NCBI GenBank assembly: GCA_965228065.1
Contig: OZ245788.1
Location: 2,108,001 to 2,172,000, forward strand
DNA length: 64,000 bases
Direction of reading: 5' to 3'
Origin: Sphingobium_A sp965228065
GTDB taxonomy: Bacteria > Pseudomonadota > Alphaproteobacteria > Sphingomonadales > Sphingomonadaceae
The notes below the pieces were generated by a model. That model had not been told where the DNA came from, searched no databases, and worked only from the letters and a program-made list of their open reading frames with translations. Positions within the stretch are counted from its first letter, which is position 1, and each line of letters starts with the position of its first letter. Positions 24,852 to 33,663 of the stretch are shown one piece after another. The translations under genes were made by a program, and so were the position numbers.

Positions 24852-25367
24852 TCAACTGGTGATGTTGATCGCGCCTTTGCTCTGACCGGCCGCACCGGGG
24901 GTCAGTGTCAGCGTGAAAGCGTCGCCTTCATCGGTCTTGCCGGAAATCCCGGTTGCGGCTTCGGCCAGGGTGAAGCTCTCCGCCTTCATCTTCTCGATGA
25001 ACCAGGCTTTCACCGTCGCGACATCGGCGGGCGAATCGAACGCGATCGTCACGGTATCGCCGACTTTGGCTTTCTTGCCGGTGTCGATGTTCATCGCGGT
25101 CACCTTGGAACCGGGATAGAGCTTGACCCCGCCAATGTCGAAATTGTCGGCATCGAGCTGAAGTTTGGGAAGCTTGATATTGGCCTCGAACCCGGGAACG
25201 TCGATCTTCACCTCGCCGCTTTTGCCATCGAGGCTGGCAGCGGCGGGTTTGCCCTCATTGTCATTGCCCGTGATCGAGATGCTGGTTCCGGTATCGTTGT
25301 CGCCGTTGCTGCCGCAGCCTGAGAGCAGCACGAGCGGTGCGGCCAGGGCGAGAAGGGAAGCGCGCAT
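24852..25367 (-). CDS. Hypothetical lipoprotein
   Basis: 171 residues. The signal peptide ends in the lipobox LLSGC (Cys18), so it should be a lipid-anchored protein. The mature part is rich in Asn, Asp, Gly and Lys: a flexible start, a strand-rich middle (GEVKIDVPGFEANIKLPKLQLDADNFDIGGVKLYPGSKV), and a likely alpha/beta domain at the end with VKAWFIEKMKAESF. No known domain recognised. It has its own good promoter at 25394-25422 and lies downstream of the P450 gene on the same strand. Confidence 0.8.
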   Translation of the reverse strand: MRASLLALAAPLVLLSGCGSNGDNDTGTSISITGNDNEGKPAAASLDGKSGEVKIDVPGFEANIKLPKLQLDADNFDIGGVKLYPGSKVTAMNIDTGKKAKVGDTVTIAFDSPADVATVKAWFIEKMKAESFTLAEAATGISGKTDEGDAFTLTLTPGAAGQSKGAINITS

Positions 25368-25393
25368 CCAATATCTCCTAGTGTATTAATTGT

Positions 25394-25422
25394 ATAATAC
25401 AGTTAGGCCCGCGAGCCGTCAA
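25394..25422 (-). promoter_or_regulatory. Sigma-70-type promoter of the lipoprotein gene
   Basis: On the minus strand TTGACG (25422-25417), a 17-base spacer and TATTAT (25399-25394). The -10 ends 27 bases before the start at 25367, and AGGAGA lies before the ATG. The AT-rich inverted repeat GTATTA/TAATAC (25383-25400) overlaps the -10 and could be an operator. Confidence 0.65.
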
Positions 25423-25432
25423 GCGTAGGTGC

Positions 25433-26800
25433 TCAAAGGCGTTCGAAACGGATCGGCAGGCCGTCCTTCGGCTTTGGGATCGGCCAATATTGCCATGCGG
25501 TCTCGCCATGATGCGTGCGGACGATCCGATGGGTGGTGAGCAAATGGTAGAAAAAGGTCTTGGCCTGGAGATAGGCGAAGTGGAGGCCCAGGCACATATG
25601 CGCGCCACCACCAAAGGGGACCCACGCGAATTTGTGGCGTCCGCGCGCCGCGTCGGGCGCAAAGCGCATCGGGTCGAACCGCTCCGGATCCGGCCAGATC
25701 TCCGGCATCTTGTGGGTGAAGGCGACCGCCGCAGCCACGAATGTACCCGCCGGGAAATCATAGCCGCCGAACGAGAAGTCACGCACGGCCCGTCGCGGAA
25801 TCGACGGTACCGGCGGGATCATCCGCAGTGATTCCTTGAAGGCGTATTCGGTCAGGACGAGTTCGTCGACGCGCTCATAGGGCAGTGAATCACCGTTCAG
25901 GCCAAGTCCGAGCATCTCGGCGCGCAGTTTCTCCTCCCATTCGGGATTGCGACTGAGCAAGGACACCATCGATGTGACCGACGAGGTGATGGTATCGTGC
26001 GCGGCCATCATCAGGAAGTTCATGTGATCGATGATCTCGTCATCGGTCAACAGGCTGCCATCTTCGTGCGTCGCGCGGCAGATCTGGCTGAAAATGTCGT
26101 CGCCATCGCCGTCGCGCCGCTTCGGAACCTCACGTCCGAAATAATCGAGCAGATAGTCGCGGCCCTTCACCCCGCGCCGCATGTCCGTGAAGGGCAGGGG
26201 GATGCGGACGACGCCGACCGTTGCCTGGACCATATCGACAAATGCCTGGTTCACGCGCCGGGCCTCCGGCCCCCACGGAATGCCGAGGAAAGACGATGCG
26301 GCGAGATCGAGCGTCAGCTGCTTGATCTCGGGGTAGAAAAGGATGTCGCGCCCGCTCCACGATGGGATGCCGGCGGCGATACCCTCGTTGAGCGAGTCGG
26401 CATAACGCCGCATCGGTTCCGGCTTGAATGCGACGGAGAGTACGCGGCGATGCGCGCGATGCTTCTCGAAATCGATCAGCATCAGGCCGCGTGGAAACAG
26501 CAGGTTGAGCATCGGACCCCAGCCCTGTTCCGACGAGAATAATTTGTCGCGGTCGAACAGGATCAGTTCGTTGGCGTCGGGGCCGAGCAGGGTGACGGTG
26601 CGCCCGCCGAAGCTGCGGATGCGATAGACCGGGCCATATTGGGCATGCATCCGGCGCGTGAAGGCATGCGGATCGCGAAGCTGGTCGAGCGTCGAGCCGA
26701 CAAAGGGCCGGCCATCATGACCAGGAATATGGTCGAGCGCCTGGCCGACACCTTTTGGCAGCCAATGCGGATTGGCTTCGAAGCTGTGCGCATAGGCCAT
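25433..26800 (-). CDS. Cytochrome P450
   Basis: 455 residues. The I-helix is MMAAHDTITSS with the acid-alcohol pair Asp-Thr, ExxR is KESLR, and the haem loop FGGGAHMCLG is at residues 396-405 with thiolate Cys403. Cytosolic, class I type, so it needs a separate ferredoxin and reductase. PVYRIRSFGGRTVTLLGPDANELIL and the length recall the CYP26/CYP51-like bacterial P450s with sterol- or terpene-like substrates; this is a guess. An operator-like palindrome is immediately upstream. No redox partner is adjacent. Confidence 0.93.
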   Translation of the reverse strand: MAYAHSFEANPHWLPKGVGQALDHIPGHDGRPFVGSTLDQLRDPHAFTRRMHAQYGPVYRIRSFGGRTVTLLGPDANELILFDRDKLFSSEQGWGPMLNLLFPRGLMLIDFEKHRAHRRVLSVAFKPEPMRRYADSLNEGIAAGIPSWSGRDILFYPEIKQLTLDLAASSFLGIPWGPEARRVNQAFVDMVQATVGVVRIPLPFTDMRRGVKGRDYLLDYFGREVPKRRDGDGDDIFSQICRATHEDGSLLTDDEIIDHMNFLMMAAHDTITSSVTSMVSLLSRNPEWEEKLRAEMLGLGLNGDSLPYERVDELVLTEYAFKESLRMIPPVPSIPRRAVRDFSFGGYDFPAGTFVAAAVAFTHKMPEIWPDPERFDPMRFAPDAARGRHKFAWVPFGGGAHMCLGLHFAYLQAKTFFYHLLTTHRIVRTHHGETAWQYWPIPKPKDGLPIRFERL

Positions 26801-26818
26801 GACCGGACTCCGTGTGCG

Positions 26819-26840
26819 TTACTTACACTAGGGTTAGTAA
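26819..26840 (-). promoter_or_regulatory. Palindromic operator candidate before the P450 gene
   Basis: TTACTTAC (26819-26826) and GTTAGTAA (26833-26840), an inverted repeat with seven of eight arm positions pairing around six bases. It lies 18 bases upstream of the P450 start. TTACT-N12-AGTAA is the kind of site TetR-family repressors use. No regulator gene is adjacent. Confidence 0.5.
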
Positions 26841-26946
26841 GGCAGGCATGGGCGTCATGGCAAGCGGATCGATCGAATAGGCAGTTGGTCCGGCGGACGA
26901 TACGCAGCCCGCCGGACCTTTCCTGCCACACAGATGCTGTCCGCGA

Positions 26947-27450
26947 TTAGCGGCAGGAAACTCCGCCGCGATCGATCTCGCGGCCAAGCAGCGCACCGGC
27001 GCCTGCGCCGAGAATGGTTTCGAAGGTGCTCGAGCGGCCCGAAGCGAGCGAATTGCCGAGCAGGCCGCCGACCGCGCCACCGATGATCAGGCCGGTCGTG
27101 CCGTCGTTGCGGCGACAATAATAGCGACCGTCATTGCCGCGATAGATGCGGTCGTTCCTGCTCAGGCGGCGTGGCTGATAATAGCGGCCATCGCGATAAT
27201 AGCGGGCGGCGTCATAGCTGCGATAGCCGGGCTCGAGGCGATTATAGTCGTAGCTGCGATAGCGGCGCCAGTCGCGGTTGGCCTGGCGTCGATCGCGCCG
27301 CGCATCGCGTACGTCTTCGCGATAGTCGCGCCGTGCGTCGCGCAAATCGCGCTGATATTCACGATTGGCCTGGCCAGGGGGCTGTGCGAGTGCTGGCGCC
27401 GCAGGGGCGGCAAAGGCCAGCATGACTGTTGCAAGAATGAGCTTCTTCAT
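26947..27450 (-). CDS. Exported glycine-zipper (17-kDa-antigen-like) protein
   Basis: 167 residues. Signal peptide MKKLILATVMLAFAAPAAPALA, then a long Arg/Asp/Tyr-rich segment with repeated RDARRD-type units (residues 30-65) and many Tyr (YRSYDAARYYRDGRYY). The C-terminus holds the glycine-zipper 2TM motif GLIIGGAVGGLLGNSLASG and ILGAGAGALLGREIDRGG. Such proteins sit in the envelope; the role is unknown. The repeated Arg-Asp pattern probably forms a charged helix. Confidence 0.82.
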   Translation of the reverse strand: MKKLILATVMLAFAAPAAPALAQPPGQANREYQRDLRDARRDYREDVRDARRDRRQANRDWRRYRSYDYNRLEPGYRSYDAARYYRDGRYYQPRRLSRNDRIYRGNDGRYYCRRNDGTTGLIIGGAVGGLLGNSLASGRSSTFETILGAGAGALLGREIDRGGVSCR

Positions 27451-27570
27451 CTTGTCCTCCTCAATGTTCCCCCGCTGGCGGAACGAGTGCTAAACGGGTG
27501 GACGCACAGAGAGTTTCGTGAACGGGAAACTACTGCCTGTTCATGTGACAGACATCGAAGGGGATCGCCA

Positions 27571-28170
27571 ATGCCCAGGGATGATCGCGTGGACACCTAT
27601 ATTGCCCGTCAGGCCGAATTCGCACGGCCGATCCTGACCGCGTGGCGTGCCATGGTGGGGCGCTATTGCCCCGATGCGCAGGAAGCGATCAAATGGAGTT
27701 CGCCTGCCTGGATCTATCATGGGCAATTGCTGTGCAGCATGGCCGCGTTCAAGGCGCATGCGACTTTCGGTTTCTGGCGTGGTGCCGAAGTAACCGGAGA
27801 GGTCGGTCGCGCGAAAGAGGCGGTGGGGCAGTTCGGACGGATGACCTCTGTCGATGATCTGCCCGATGATGCCGTATTCGAGGAATTGATCGCGCGCGCG
27901 GTCGCGCTCATCGACAGCGGCACAGGCGCGGCGCGCGTGCTCAAACATCCCAGGCCTGAACTTGTCGTTCCTGCCGAACTTCAGGCCGCACTCGATGGCA
28001 ATGCGGCGGCGACTGCGACGTTCGCGGGCTTCAGTCCCGGCAATCGGCGCGAATATGTCGAATGGGTCGCGGATGCGAAGCGGCCGGAGACGCGCGATCG
28101 GCGGATAGCGCAGGCGATCGAATGGCTGGCGAACGGCAAGCGGCGCAACTGGAAATACGAGCAATGCTGA
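27571..28170 (+). CDS. YdeI/OmdA-family (DUF1801) protein
   Basis: 199 residues from the ATG at 27571 (AAGGGG upstream). The N-terminal DUF1801 domain is seen in DTYIARQAEFARPILTAWRAMVGRYCPDAQEAIKWSSPAWIY and the later MAAFKAHATFGFWRG. The C-terminal YdeI helix region is FAGFSPGNRREYVEWVADAKRPETRDRRIAQAIEWLANGKRRNWKY. Small cytosolic proteins of unknown biochemical function, some linked to survival under acid or antimicrobial peptide stress. Confidence 0.85.
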   Translation: MPRDDRVDTYIARQAEFARPILTAWRAMVGRYCPDAQEAIKWSSPAWIYHGQLLCSMAAFKAHATFGFWRGAEVTGEVGRAKEAVGQFGRMTSVDDLPDDAVFEELIARAVALIDSGTGAARVLKHPRPELVVPAELQAALDGNAAATATFAGFSPGNRREYVEWVADAKRPETRDRRIAQAIEWLANGKRRNWKYEQC

Positions 28171-28232
28171 AAATCTGTCCGGGAAACCGGGTGTCAGCCT
28201 GTTTCCTCGCCGCAAGCCCACTCGTGGCAAAA

Positions 28233-28454
28233 TCACATCCGGATATAGCGGCGCTTGCGCTTGGGGATATTGGGTTTGGGCAACCGGATCTCGAACGATG
28301 GTGTCGCTGAGGCAAGCGATGCGCCCTTGCGCTCGTCGCAATCTTCGGACGCCATCTTCGGCGGCGCCGAGCGCGCGGCAAGCGCGTCGCTGACGTAAAA
28401 CAGCCCTATCGGCGCAAGCACGGTCGCTGCGATGATGAGACTCGCTTTCCCCAT
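28233..28454 (-). CDS. Small hypothetical protein with N-terminal membrane segment
   Basis: 73 residues. MGKASLIIAATVLAPIGLFYVSDALAA is a signal peptide or membrane anchor; the rest is basic and ends KRKRRYIRM. No family recognised. It runs convergent to the YdeI-like gene and lies just before the PilZ gene on the same strand in reverse order. Support is composition and the clear hydrophobic start. Confidence 0.45.
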   Translation of the reverse strand: MGKASLIIAATVLAPIGLFYVSDALAARSAPPKMASEDCDERKGASLASATPSFEIRLPKPNIPKRKRRYIRM

Positions 28455-28529
28455 CTGCTAACGTTGCCCTACCGAAACTTTACCTTAGATGAATGGAGTC
28501 CTTCCGGTCGTTTCCACCCGCACGCCGGC

Positions 28530-28895
28530 TCAGGAGACCAGGCGCGGACGCCGTTCCCGCTTGGCCGGCGCAGCCCCCGTGACGGCCAGCACGGCGCGAA
28601 GCCGCTGAAGGTCGATCTCGGTCTCGAATTCGGCGCCGATCTGGCCTTCGCGTGCCCAGGCCACGCGCGCGGCGACCGTGCCGAGCGAGGGAAGGCGGAC
28701 GCGAACCTGATCGCCGGGTTCGAATTCGGCGGATACGTCAGCCATGAAGCCGAGTGTGGAGATGTTGCGGATCACTACGTCGATTCCGTGATGTCCCGAC
28801 GCACGCAGGGTTGTGGAGACCTCAACCGCTTGGCGTTCGGCCCGCCTTCGGTTGGATGCGGGGATGTCGACAGCCATCTTAGCTGCGATATGCAT
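28530..28895 (-). CDS. PilZ-domain protein
   Basis: 121 residues from the ATG at 28895 with ACGGAGAA upstream. The PilZ domain carries the two cyclic-di-GMP binding motifs: RRRAERQ near residue 17 (R-x-x-x-R type) and RNISTLGFMAD near 44 (D/N-x-S-x-x-G). It ends in a basic tail. It probably acts as a cytosolic c-di-GMP receptor controlling motility, adhesion or polysaccharide. No partner domain or partner gene is seen. Confidence 0.85.
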   Translation of the reverse strand: MHIAAKMAVDIPASNRRRAERQAVEVSTTLRASGHHGIDVVIRNISTLGFMADVSAEFEPGDQVRVRLPSLGTVAARVAWAREGQIGAEFETEIDLQRLRAVLAVTGAAPAKRERRPRLVS

Positions 28896-29028
28896 GGGAA
28901 TTCTCCGTCTGGGCACCCCAAGCTAAACCCAAAAGGTAAAGATTGGGTAAGGATTGGATATCGACAGTCCGCGTCTCGACGTGGACGGAGGGCGCGACTA
29001 ATCAGAAGCGGAATCGGGAGGCGTATCT

Positions 29029-29868
29029 ATGGACATGTTGGTTTCCACCGAATGGCTGGCGGGCGAGCTGGGGGCGCCGGATCTGCGCGTCGTGGACGCC
29101 ACCTATTTCCTGCCGGGCGGCGGCGATGCCGCGGCACTCTACGAAGCGGGCCATATTCCCGGCGCGGTCTATATGGACCTCGAAAATCTGATCGATACCA
29201 ATACCGATCTGCCCAACATGCTGCCTCCGGCCGAGAAATTCGCGAGCCGGATGCAATCGCTGGGGCTGGGCGACGGCAGCCGCATCGTCCTGTATGACGA
29301 CACGCCGCTCCATACCGCCGCACGCGCCTGGTGGATGCTCAAACTTTTCGGCGCGCATCATGTCGCCATCCTCGATGGTGGTCTCGCCAAGTGGAAGGCC
29401 GAGGAGCGCGAGATCGCGACAGGCAAGGAGAAGCTGCGCCACCGTCACTTCACGGTGTGGAAGGATGATGCGACGTTGCGCACCTTCGACCAGATGAAGG
29501 ACGTGGTATCCTTCGCGAAGGAACAGATCGTCGACGCGCGCGGCGCGGCGCGTTTCACCGGCGAAGAGCCAGATCCGCGCCCTCGCACGCATGCCGGCCA
29601 TATCCCTGGTTCCAAGAACCTGCCCTATGGCAGCCTGTTCGGCGCGGACGGCAGCTGGAAGAGCCCGGAGGAGATTCGGGCCGCGTTCGACGCAGCCGGC
29701 ATCGACCTGGAAAAGCCGGTGGTGACCACCTGCGGTTCGGGCATCACGGCGTCCGTCCTGTTCTTCGGGGCCTTACTGGCCGGCGCGGAGAAGGTTTCGC
29801 TCTATGACGGTTCGTGGAGCGAATGGGGCGCCGATCTTTCGACGCCCAAGGCGACGGGCAAGGCGTGA
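29029..29868 (+). CDS. sseA: 3-mercaptopyruvate sulfurtransferase (two rhodanese domains)
   Basis: 279 residues; GGAGG lies before the ATG. The inactive N-terminal rhodanese domain (LRVVDATYFLPGGG, HIPGAVYMDLENL) is followed by the active one with Cys235 in VTTCGSGITAS, the six-residue loop typical of mercaptopyruvate enzymes. It moves sulfur from 3-mercaptopyruvate to acceptors such as thioredoxin or cyanide. It is the first gene of an operon with metC and mscS, all joined by four-base overlaps. Confidence 0.94.
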   Translation: MDMLVSTEWLAGELGAPDLRVVDATYFLPGGGDAAALYEAGHIPGAVYMDLENLIDTNTDLPNMLPPAEKFASRMQSLGLGDGSRIVLYDDTPLHTAARAWWMLKLFGAHHVAILDGGLAKWKAEEREIATGKEKLRHRHFTVWKDDATLRTFDQMKDVVSFAKEQIVDARGAARFTGEEPDPRPRTHAGHIPGSKNLPYGSLFGADGSWKSPEEIRAAFDAAGIDLEKPVVTTCGSGITASVLFFGALLAGAEKVSLYDGSWSEWGADLSTPKATGKA

Positions 29869-31064
29869 GCGGCACCGGGAACGGCAAGGCGCGCGGCGAC
29901 GGAACACGGCTCGTCCAGGCCGGGCGGCGCCCCGAATGGACGGGCGCGGTCGTCAATCCGCCGGTCTGGCGTGCCTCCACCATCCTGTATGACAGCGTGG
30001 GCGAGATGCGCGCGCGCAATCGCGACACGCATCATGCGTTTTATTACGGGCGGCGGGGCACGCCGACCCAATGGTCGCTGGCCGATGCGCTGACCGAGAT
30101 GGAGCCCGGCGCCGAGGGTACGTTGCTTTATCCCTCGGGTGTCGCGGCGGTGACCACTGCATTGCTGGCGGTTCTGAAGCCGGGCGACGAACTGCTGATG
30201 GTCGACAGCGCTTATGAGCCGACGCGCGCCTTCTGTAACGGTCTGCTCAAGCGCTACGGCATCACGACGCGCTATTATGATCCACTGATCGGTGCGGATA
30301 TCGATGCGCTGATCGGCGATGCGACGCGCGCGATCTTCATGGAAAGCCCGGGCAGCCTGACCTTCGAGGTACAGGACGTTCCCGCGATCTGCGCCGCCGC
30401 CAAGGCGCGGGGCATCGTCACGCTGATCGACAATACCTGGGCAACGCCGTTGCTGTTTCCTGCGATCGCCGCCGGGGTCGACATCTCGATCCTCGCCTGC
30501 ACCAAATATATCGTCGGCCATTCGGATGCGATGCTGGGATCGGTGACCGCGAATGCCGAGTATTGGCCGGCATTGCGCAGCACCACCTATGCGCTCGGCC
30601 AGCATGTCGGGCCAGACGATGCCTGGCTCGGCGCACGCGGCCTGCGCACATTGGGTGTCAGGATGGACCGGCATCAGAGCAGCGCGCTGGCGGTGGCCGA
30701 ATGGCTGGCCGGGCGCGATGAGGTGGCACGCGTGCTCCACCCGGCGCTGCCGGACTTTCCGGGCCATGATCTGTGGCGCCGCGATTTCACCGGATCGTCC
30801 GGGCTCTTCGCTTTTGTGCTCGACGGTGGCGACGATGCGGCACGCAGCGCATTGATCGATGGGCTGGAACTGTTCGGCATCGGCTTTTCGTGGGGCGGCT
30901 TTGAAAGCCTCGTCATTCCGGCCGATCCCGCTGCGGTCAGGACGGTGACGCGCTGGTCGGCCGAGGGGCCGCTGGTGCGCCTCCAGATCGGGCTCGAGGA
31001 TCCCGACGATCTGATCGCCGATCTTTCCGCCGGGCTCGATCGCTTTCGGGCAGCGCGAGGATGA
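29865..31064 (+). CDS. metC: Cystathionine beta-lyase
   Basis: 399 residues from a GTG at 29865 whose GTGA overlaps the sseA stop. A PLP fold-type I enzyme of the Cys/Met metabolism family: YYGRRGTPTQWSLADALTEMEPG, SGVAAVTTALLAVL, DNTWATPLLF and the lysine that binds PLP in LACTKYIVGHSDAML. It cleaves cystathionine to homocysteine, pyruvate and ammonia in methionine synthesis; some members also degrade cysteine. The neighbouring sulfurtransferase fits sulfur amino acid metabolism. Confidence 0.93.
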   Translation: MSGTGNGKARGDGTRLVQAGRRPEWTGAVVNPPVWRASTILYDSVGEMRARNRDTHHAFYYGRRGTPTQWSLADALTEMEPGAEGTLLYPSGVAAVTTALLAVLKPGDELLMVDSAYEPTRAFCNGLLKRYGITTRYYDPLIGADIDALIGDATRAIFMESPGSLTFEVQDVPAICAAAKARGIVTLIDNTWATPLLFPAIAAGVDISILACTKYIVGHSDAMLGSVTANAEYWPALRSTTYALGQHVGPDDAWLGARGLRTLGVRMDRHQSSALAVAEWLAGRDEVARVLHPALPDFPGHDLWRRDFTGSSGLFAFVLDGGDDAARSALIDGLELFGIGFSWGGFESLVIPADPAAVRTVTRWSAEGPLVRLQIGLEDPDDLIADLSAGLDRFRAARG

Positions 31065-32011
31065 GCGGAGGCCGTATCGGTCTCGCGGTGATCTGCCGTT
31101 GGCTGATCGGGATGGCGGTGATCGGTGTGCTGCTGGTGGTGCTGTCCGGGCAAGTGCCTGCGCTCGATCAGGTGATCGTGCTCATGGACCGGATCGGTTT
31201 CGAAGCGGGCCGTTACCGGGTTTCGTTGCTCAGCGGCAGCCGATTGTTCGTGATCGGCATAGCGCTCTATGTCGGCGTGCGGCTGACCCATCGCCTGTTG
31301 CGCCGCTATATTCGTCGTACCGGCGCGCTCGATGCCACCCAACGGCTGCTGGCGGAGAAGATTCTTGGCATCGCCCTGGTCGTCGTCGCATTCTTCGTGG
31401 GCGTCGACCTGCTGGGCATCGACCTCACTGCACTTGCGGTTTTCTCGGGCGCGCTTGGCCTTGCTGTTGGTTTCGGCCTGCAGAAGACGTTCGGCAACCT
31501 GATCGCCGGAATCATCCTGCTCATGGATCGATCGATCAAGCCGGGTGACGTGATCGTGGTCGGCGAAAGCTTCGGCTGGGTGAACAAGATCGGCATCCGC
31601 GCGGTCTCCGTCGTCACGCGCGACGGCAAGGAGCATCTGATTCCCAATGAGAATCTGATGACCCAGGAAGTCGAGAACTGGTCCTATTCCAACCGCGACG
31701 TCCGCATCCACATCCCGGTCAGGGTCGCTTATGGCTGCGATCAGGATCTGGCGCAGGCGCTGATGATGGCGGCCACGCATGAGGCGCCGCGCGTGCTCAA
31801 CGACCCCCCGACCAGTGTGTGGATGCTGGCATTCGGCGAGAATGGCATCGAATATGAGATACTGGTCTGGATCAGCGATCCCGAAAGCGGCGTAACGAAC
31901 GTCAAGTCGGACGTGCTGATTCGCCTGTGGCGGCTGTTCCGCGAGAATGGCATCGAAGTGCCGCTGCCGCAGCGCCAGATCACGATGCGGACGGTGCCGC
32001 CGGCGACCTGA
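31061..32011 (+). CDS. MscS-family mechanosensitive channel
   Basis: 316 residues, start ATGA overlapping the metC stop. Membrane helices near 11-30, 66-83 and 105-125, then the pore helix TM3 ALAVFSGALGLAVGFGLQKTFGNLIAGIILLMDRSIKPGDVI, the MscS signature, and the cytosolic beta/alpha-beta domains (ENWSYSNRDVRIHIPVRVAYG). It should open on membrane tension and release solutes. It is the third gene of the sseA-metC-mscS unit, an unexpected company for a channel. Confidence 0.92.
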   Translation: MSGGRIGLAVICRWLIGMAVIGVLLVVLSGQVPALDQVIVLMDRIGFEAGRYRVSLLSGSRLFVIGIALYVGVRLTHRLLRRYIRRTGALDATQRLLAEKILGIALVVVAFFVGVDLLGIDLTALAVFSGALGLAVGFGLQKTFGNLIAGIILLMDRSIKPGDVIVVGESFGWVNKIGIRAVSVVTRDGKEHLIPNENLMTQEVENWSYSNRDVRIHIPVRVAYGCDQDLAQALMMAATHEAPRVLNDPPTSVWMLAFGENGIEYEILVWISDPESGVTNVKSDVLIRLWRLFRENGIEVPLPQRQITMRTVPPAT

Positions 32012-32050
32012 TCGGGATTGCGTGTTTGGTCGTTGCGAAGCGGCGCCGCG

Positions 32051-32395
32051 TCAGCCCAGCAATGTTTCCATGCGGCGGATCGATCGTTCCATTTCACGCG
32101 CGAGATGCGCGGCAGCACCGTCGATGAGTCCGCCCGCGCCACGGCCGGCGATCAGCGCGGACAGGCCTGCTGCGGCATAGGCGGCGGTCTCGCCGGCAAG
32201 TGCGTCGAAACGCCGCTGGGCGATCGATGGCGCGCGATCGTAGCGCAGGTCCAAATCGTCACGCGCCACCGGCTGTCCCGACGGAGCGTTGCCCGCGAGT
32301 TCGTCCACCAGCGCGCGGATGGCGCGCAGTTGCGCGATCTGCTCGGCAGGGGCCGGCCGGGGTTCCGCCACCGGCGAAGAGGCGAGATTCGACAT
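32051..32395 (-). CDS. Hypothetical protein
   Basis: 114 residues from the ATG at 32395; a TTG six codons upstream is possible. Ala- and Arg-rich, mainly helical, without signal or membrane segment. Features: PAPAEQIAQLRAIRALVDELAG, DDLDLRYDRAPSIAQRRFDALAGETAAYAAAGLSALI, and LAREMERSIRRMETLLG at the end. No known family recognised. It converges with the MscS gene. Confidence 0.55.
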   Translation of the reverse strand: MSNLASSPVAEPRPAPAEQIAQLRAIRALVDELAGNAPSGQPVARDDLDLRYDRAPSIAQRRFDALAGETAAYAAAGLSALIAGRGAGGLIDGAAAHLAREMERSIRRMETLLG

Positions 32396-32695
32396 GGCGG
32401 CATTATCGCCCAACCGTGACTAACAAACAATTATTCTCGATCTCGAAGATGCCGACACATACGGGGGCGCTTCGTTCAGGCCCATCGAAATTGGCCTCCA
32501 TGCTGCGCCGTCGGCGTCGGTGTTGCGCTGCGGCAACACAAATGCCCGATCATTCGGTGGTACGGACAATAATCTTGTGCGCCGCAACATGATCGGTCAT
32601 CTTTGTTGCGTTCCACGGTAATTCGCTCCGGTCCGTCCAGAGAAGCGAAATCGGGAACGCAGGCGGGACGACGCATCGAACCAGAAAGGAATATC

Positions 32696-33460
32696 ATGCG
32701 CACGTCCATCACCGGCCTCACGGCCCTGGCTATCGCCATGCTCGCTACCCCGGCCTATGCGCAAGACGCGCCCGAGGAGCAAAGCAGCATCACGCTGTCG
32801 GGTAGCGCGACCCTCGTCTCAGACTATCGTTTCCGCGGCATATCGCAGACCGACAAGGAATTCGCCGTCCAGGGTGGTTTCACCGTTTCCCACGATTCGG
32901 GCCTTTACGCGACGGTCTGGGGTTCCTCGATCGACGACTATGTCGCCGGCGGTAGCGACCAGGAAATCGACTTCATCGTCGGTTGGAAGAAGACGTTCGA
33001 GGGCGGCACGACGCTCGATATGGGCGTCCTCTATTATTACTATCCCGGCGCCGAGGACATCATCCCCGGATATGACAGCGACTTTTTCGAGCCCTATGTT
33101 TCGGTCTCGCACACCTTCGGTCCGGTCACCGGCAAGCTGACTGCGAACTATGCGCCGAAATCGAACGCTCTGTCGATCGGTGGCGGCAAGGAGGACAACC
33201 TCTATCTCGCCGCCGATCTGTCATCCGGTATTCCCAATACGCCGCTGTCCGTCTCGGCGCATTTCGGCCACAGTTTCGGCCCGAGCTTCCTGACCATCGG
33301 CAAGGAATATAGCGACTGGAGCGTGGGGGCGACCTATGCTTGGAAGAACCTGTCGTTCGGCCTGTCCTATGTCGACACCGACGGCGCGTCGTTCAGCGCG
33401 ATCAGTGGCAAGAACATTGCCAAGGCGGGGATTGTCGCCTCGGTGGGCGTTTCGTTCTGA
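32696..33460 (+). CDS. TorF-family putative outer-membrane porin
   Basis: 254 residues from the ATG at 32696, with AAGGA upstream. Signal peptide to about TPAYA (residue 21), then a 12- to 14-strand barrel pattern with the family motif SGSATLVSDYRFRGISQTDKEFAVQGGFTVSHDSGLYATVWGSS and the terminal Phe (VGVSF). This matches the gcw_chp/TorF conserved family of putative porins in proteobacteria. The function is not well known; in some bacteria it is induced with nitrogen limitation. The 280-base gap upstream (32414-32695) holds no recognised gene. Confidence 0.88.
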   Translation: MRTSITGLTALAIAMLATPAYAQDAPEEQSSITLSGSATLVSDYRFRGISQTDKEFAVQGGFTVSHDSGLYATVWGSSIDDYVAGGSDQEIDFIVGWKKTFEGGTTLDMGVLYYYYPGAEDIIPGYDSDFFEPYVSVSHTFGPVTGKLTANYAPKSNALSIGGGKEDNLYLAADLSSGIPNTPLSVSAHFGHSFGPSFLTIGKEYSDWSVGATYAWKNLSFGLSYVDTDGASFSAISGKNIAKAGIVASVGVSF

Positions 33461-33663
33461 CTCGCTCGCCCTGGTCGGCGGGCATATGCCTGGCCGATCG
33501 GGCGTTCATGGGTCGAGGGTCCGATTCACTGCGCAAGCGCATGCCGCTTTCGCCGCGAGTGATCGGGCTCTAACGGGGGGAGGGGCCGCAGCACTGGGGG
33601 GTGCAGCGGTCCCTTTTCTTCATCTGGAAACGAAGATGGTGCGCCGGTTGCCCGGCACGCCCC

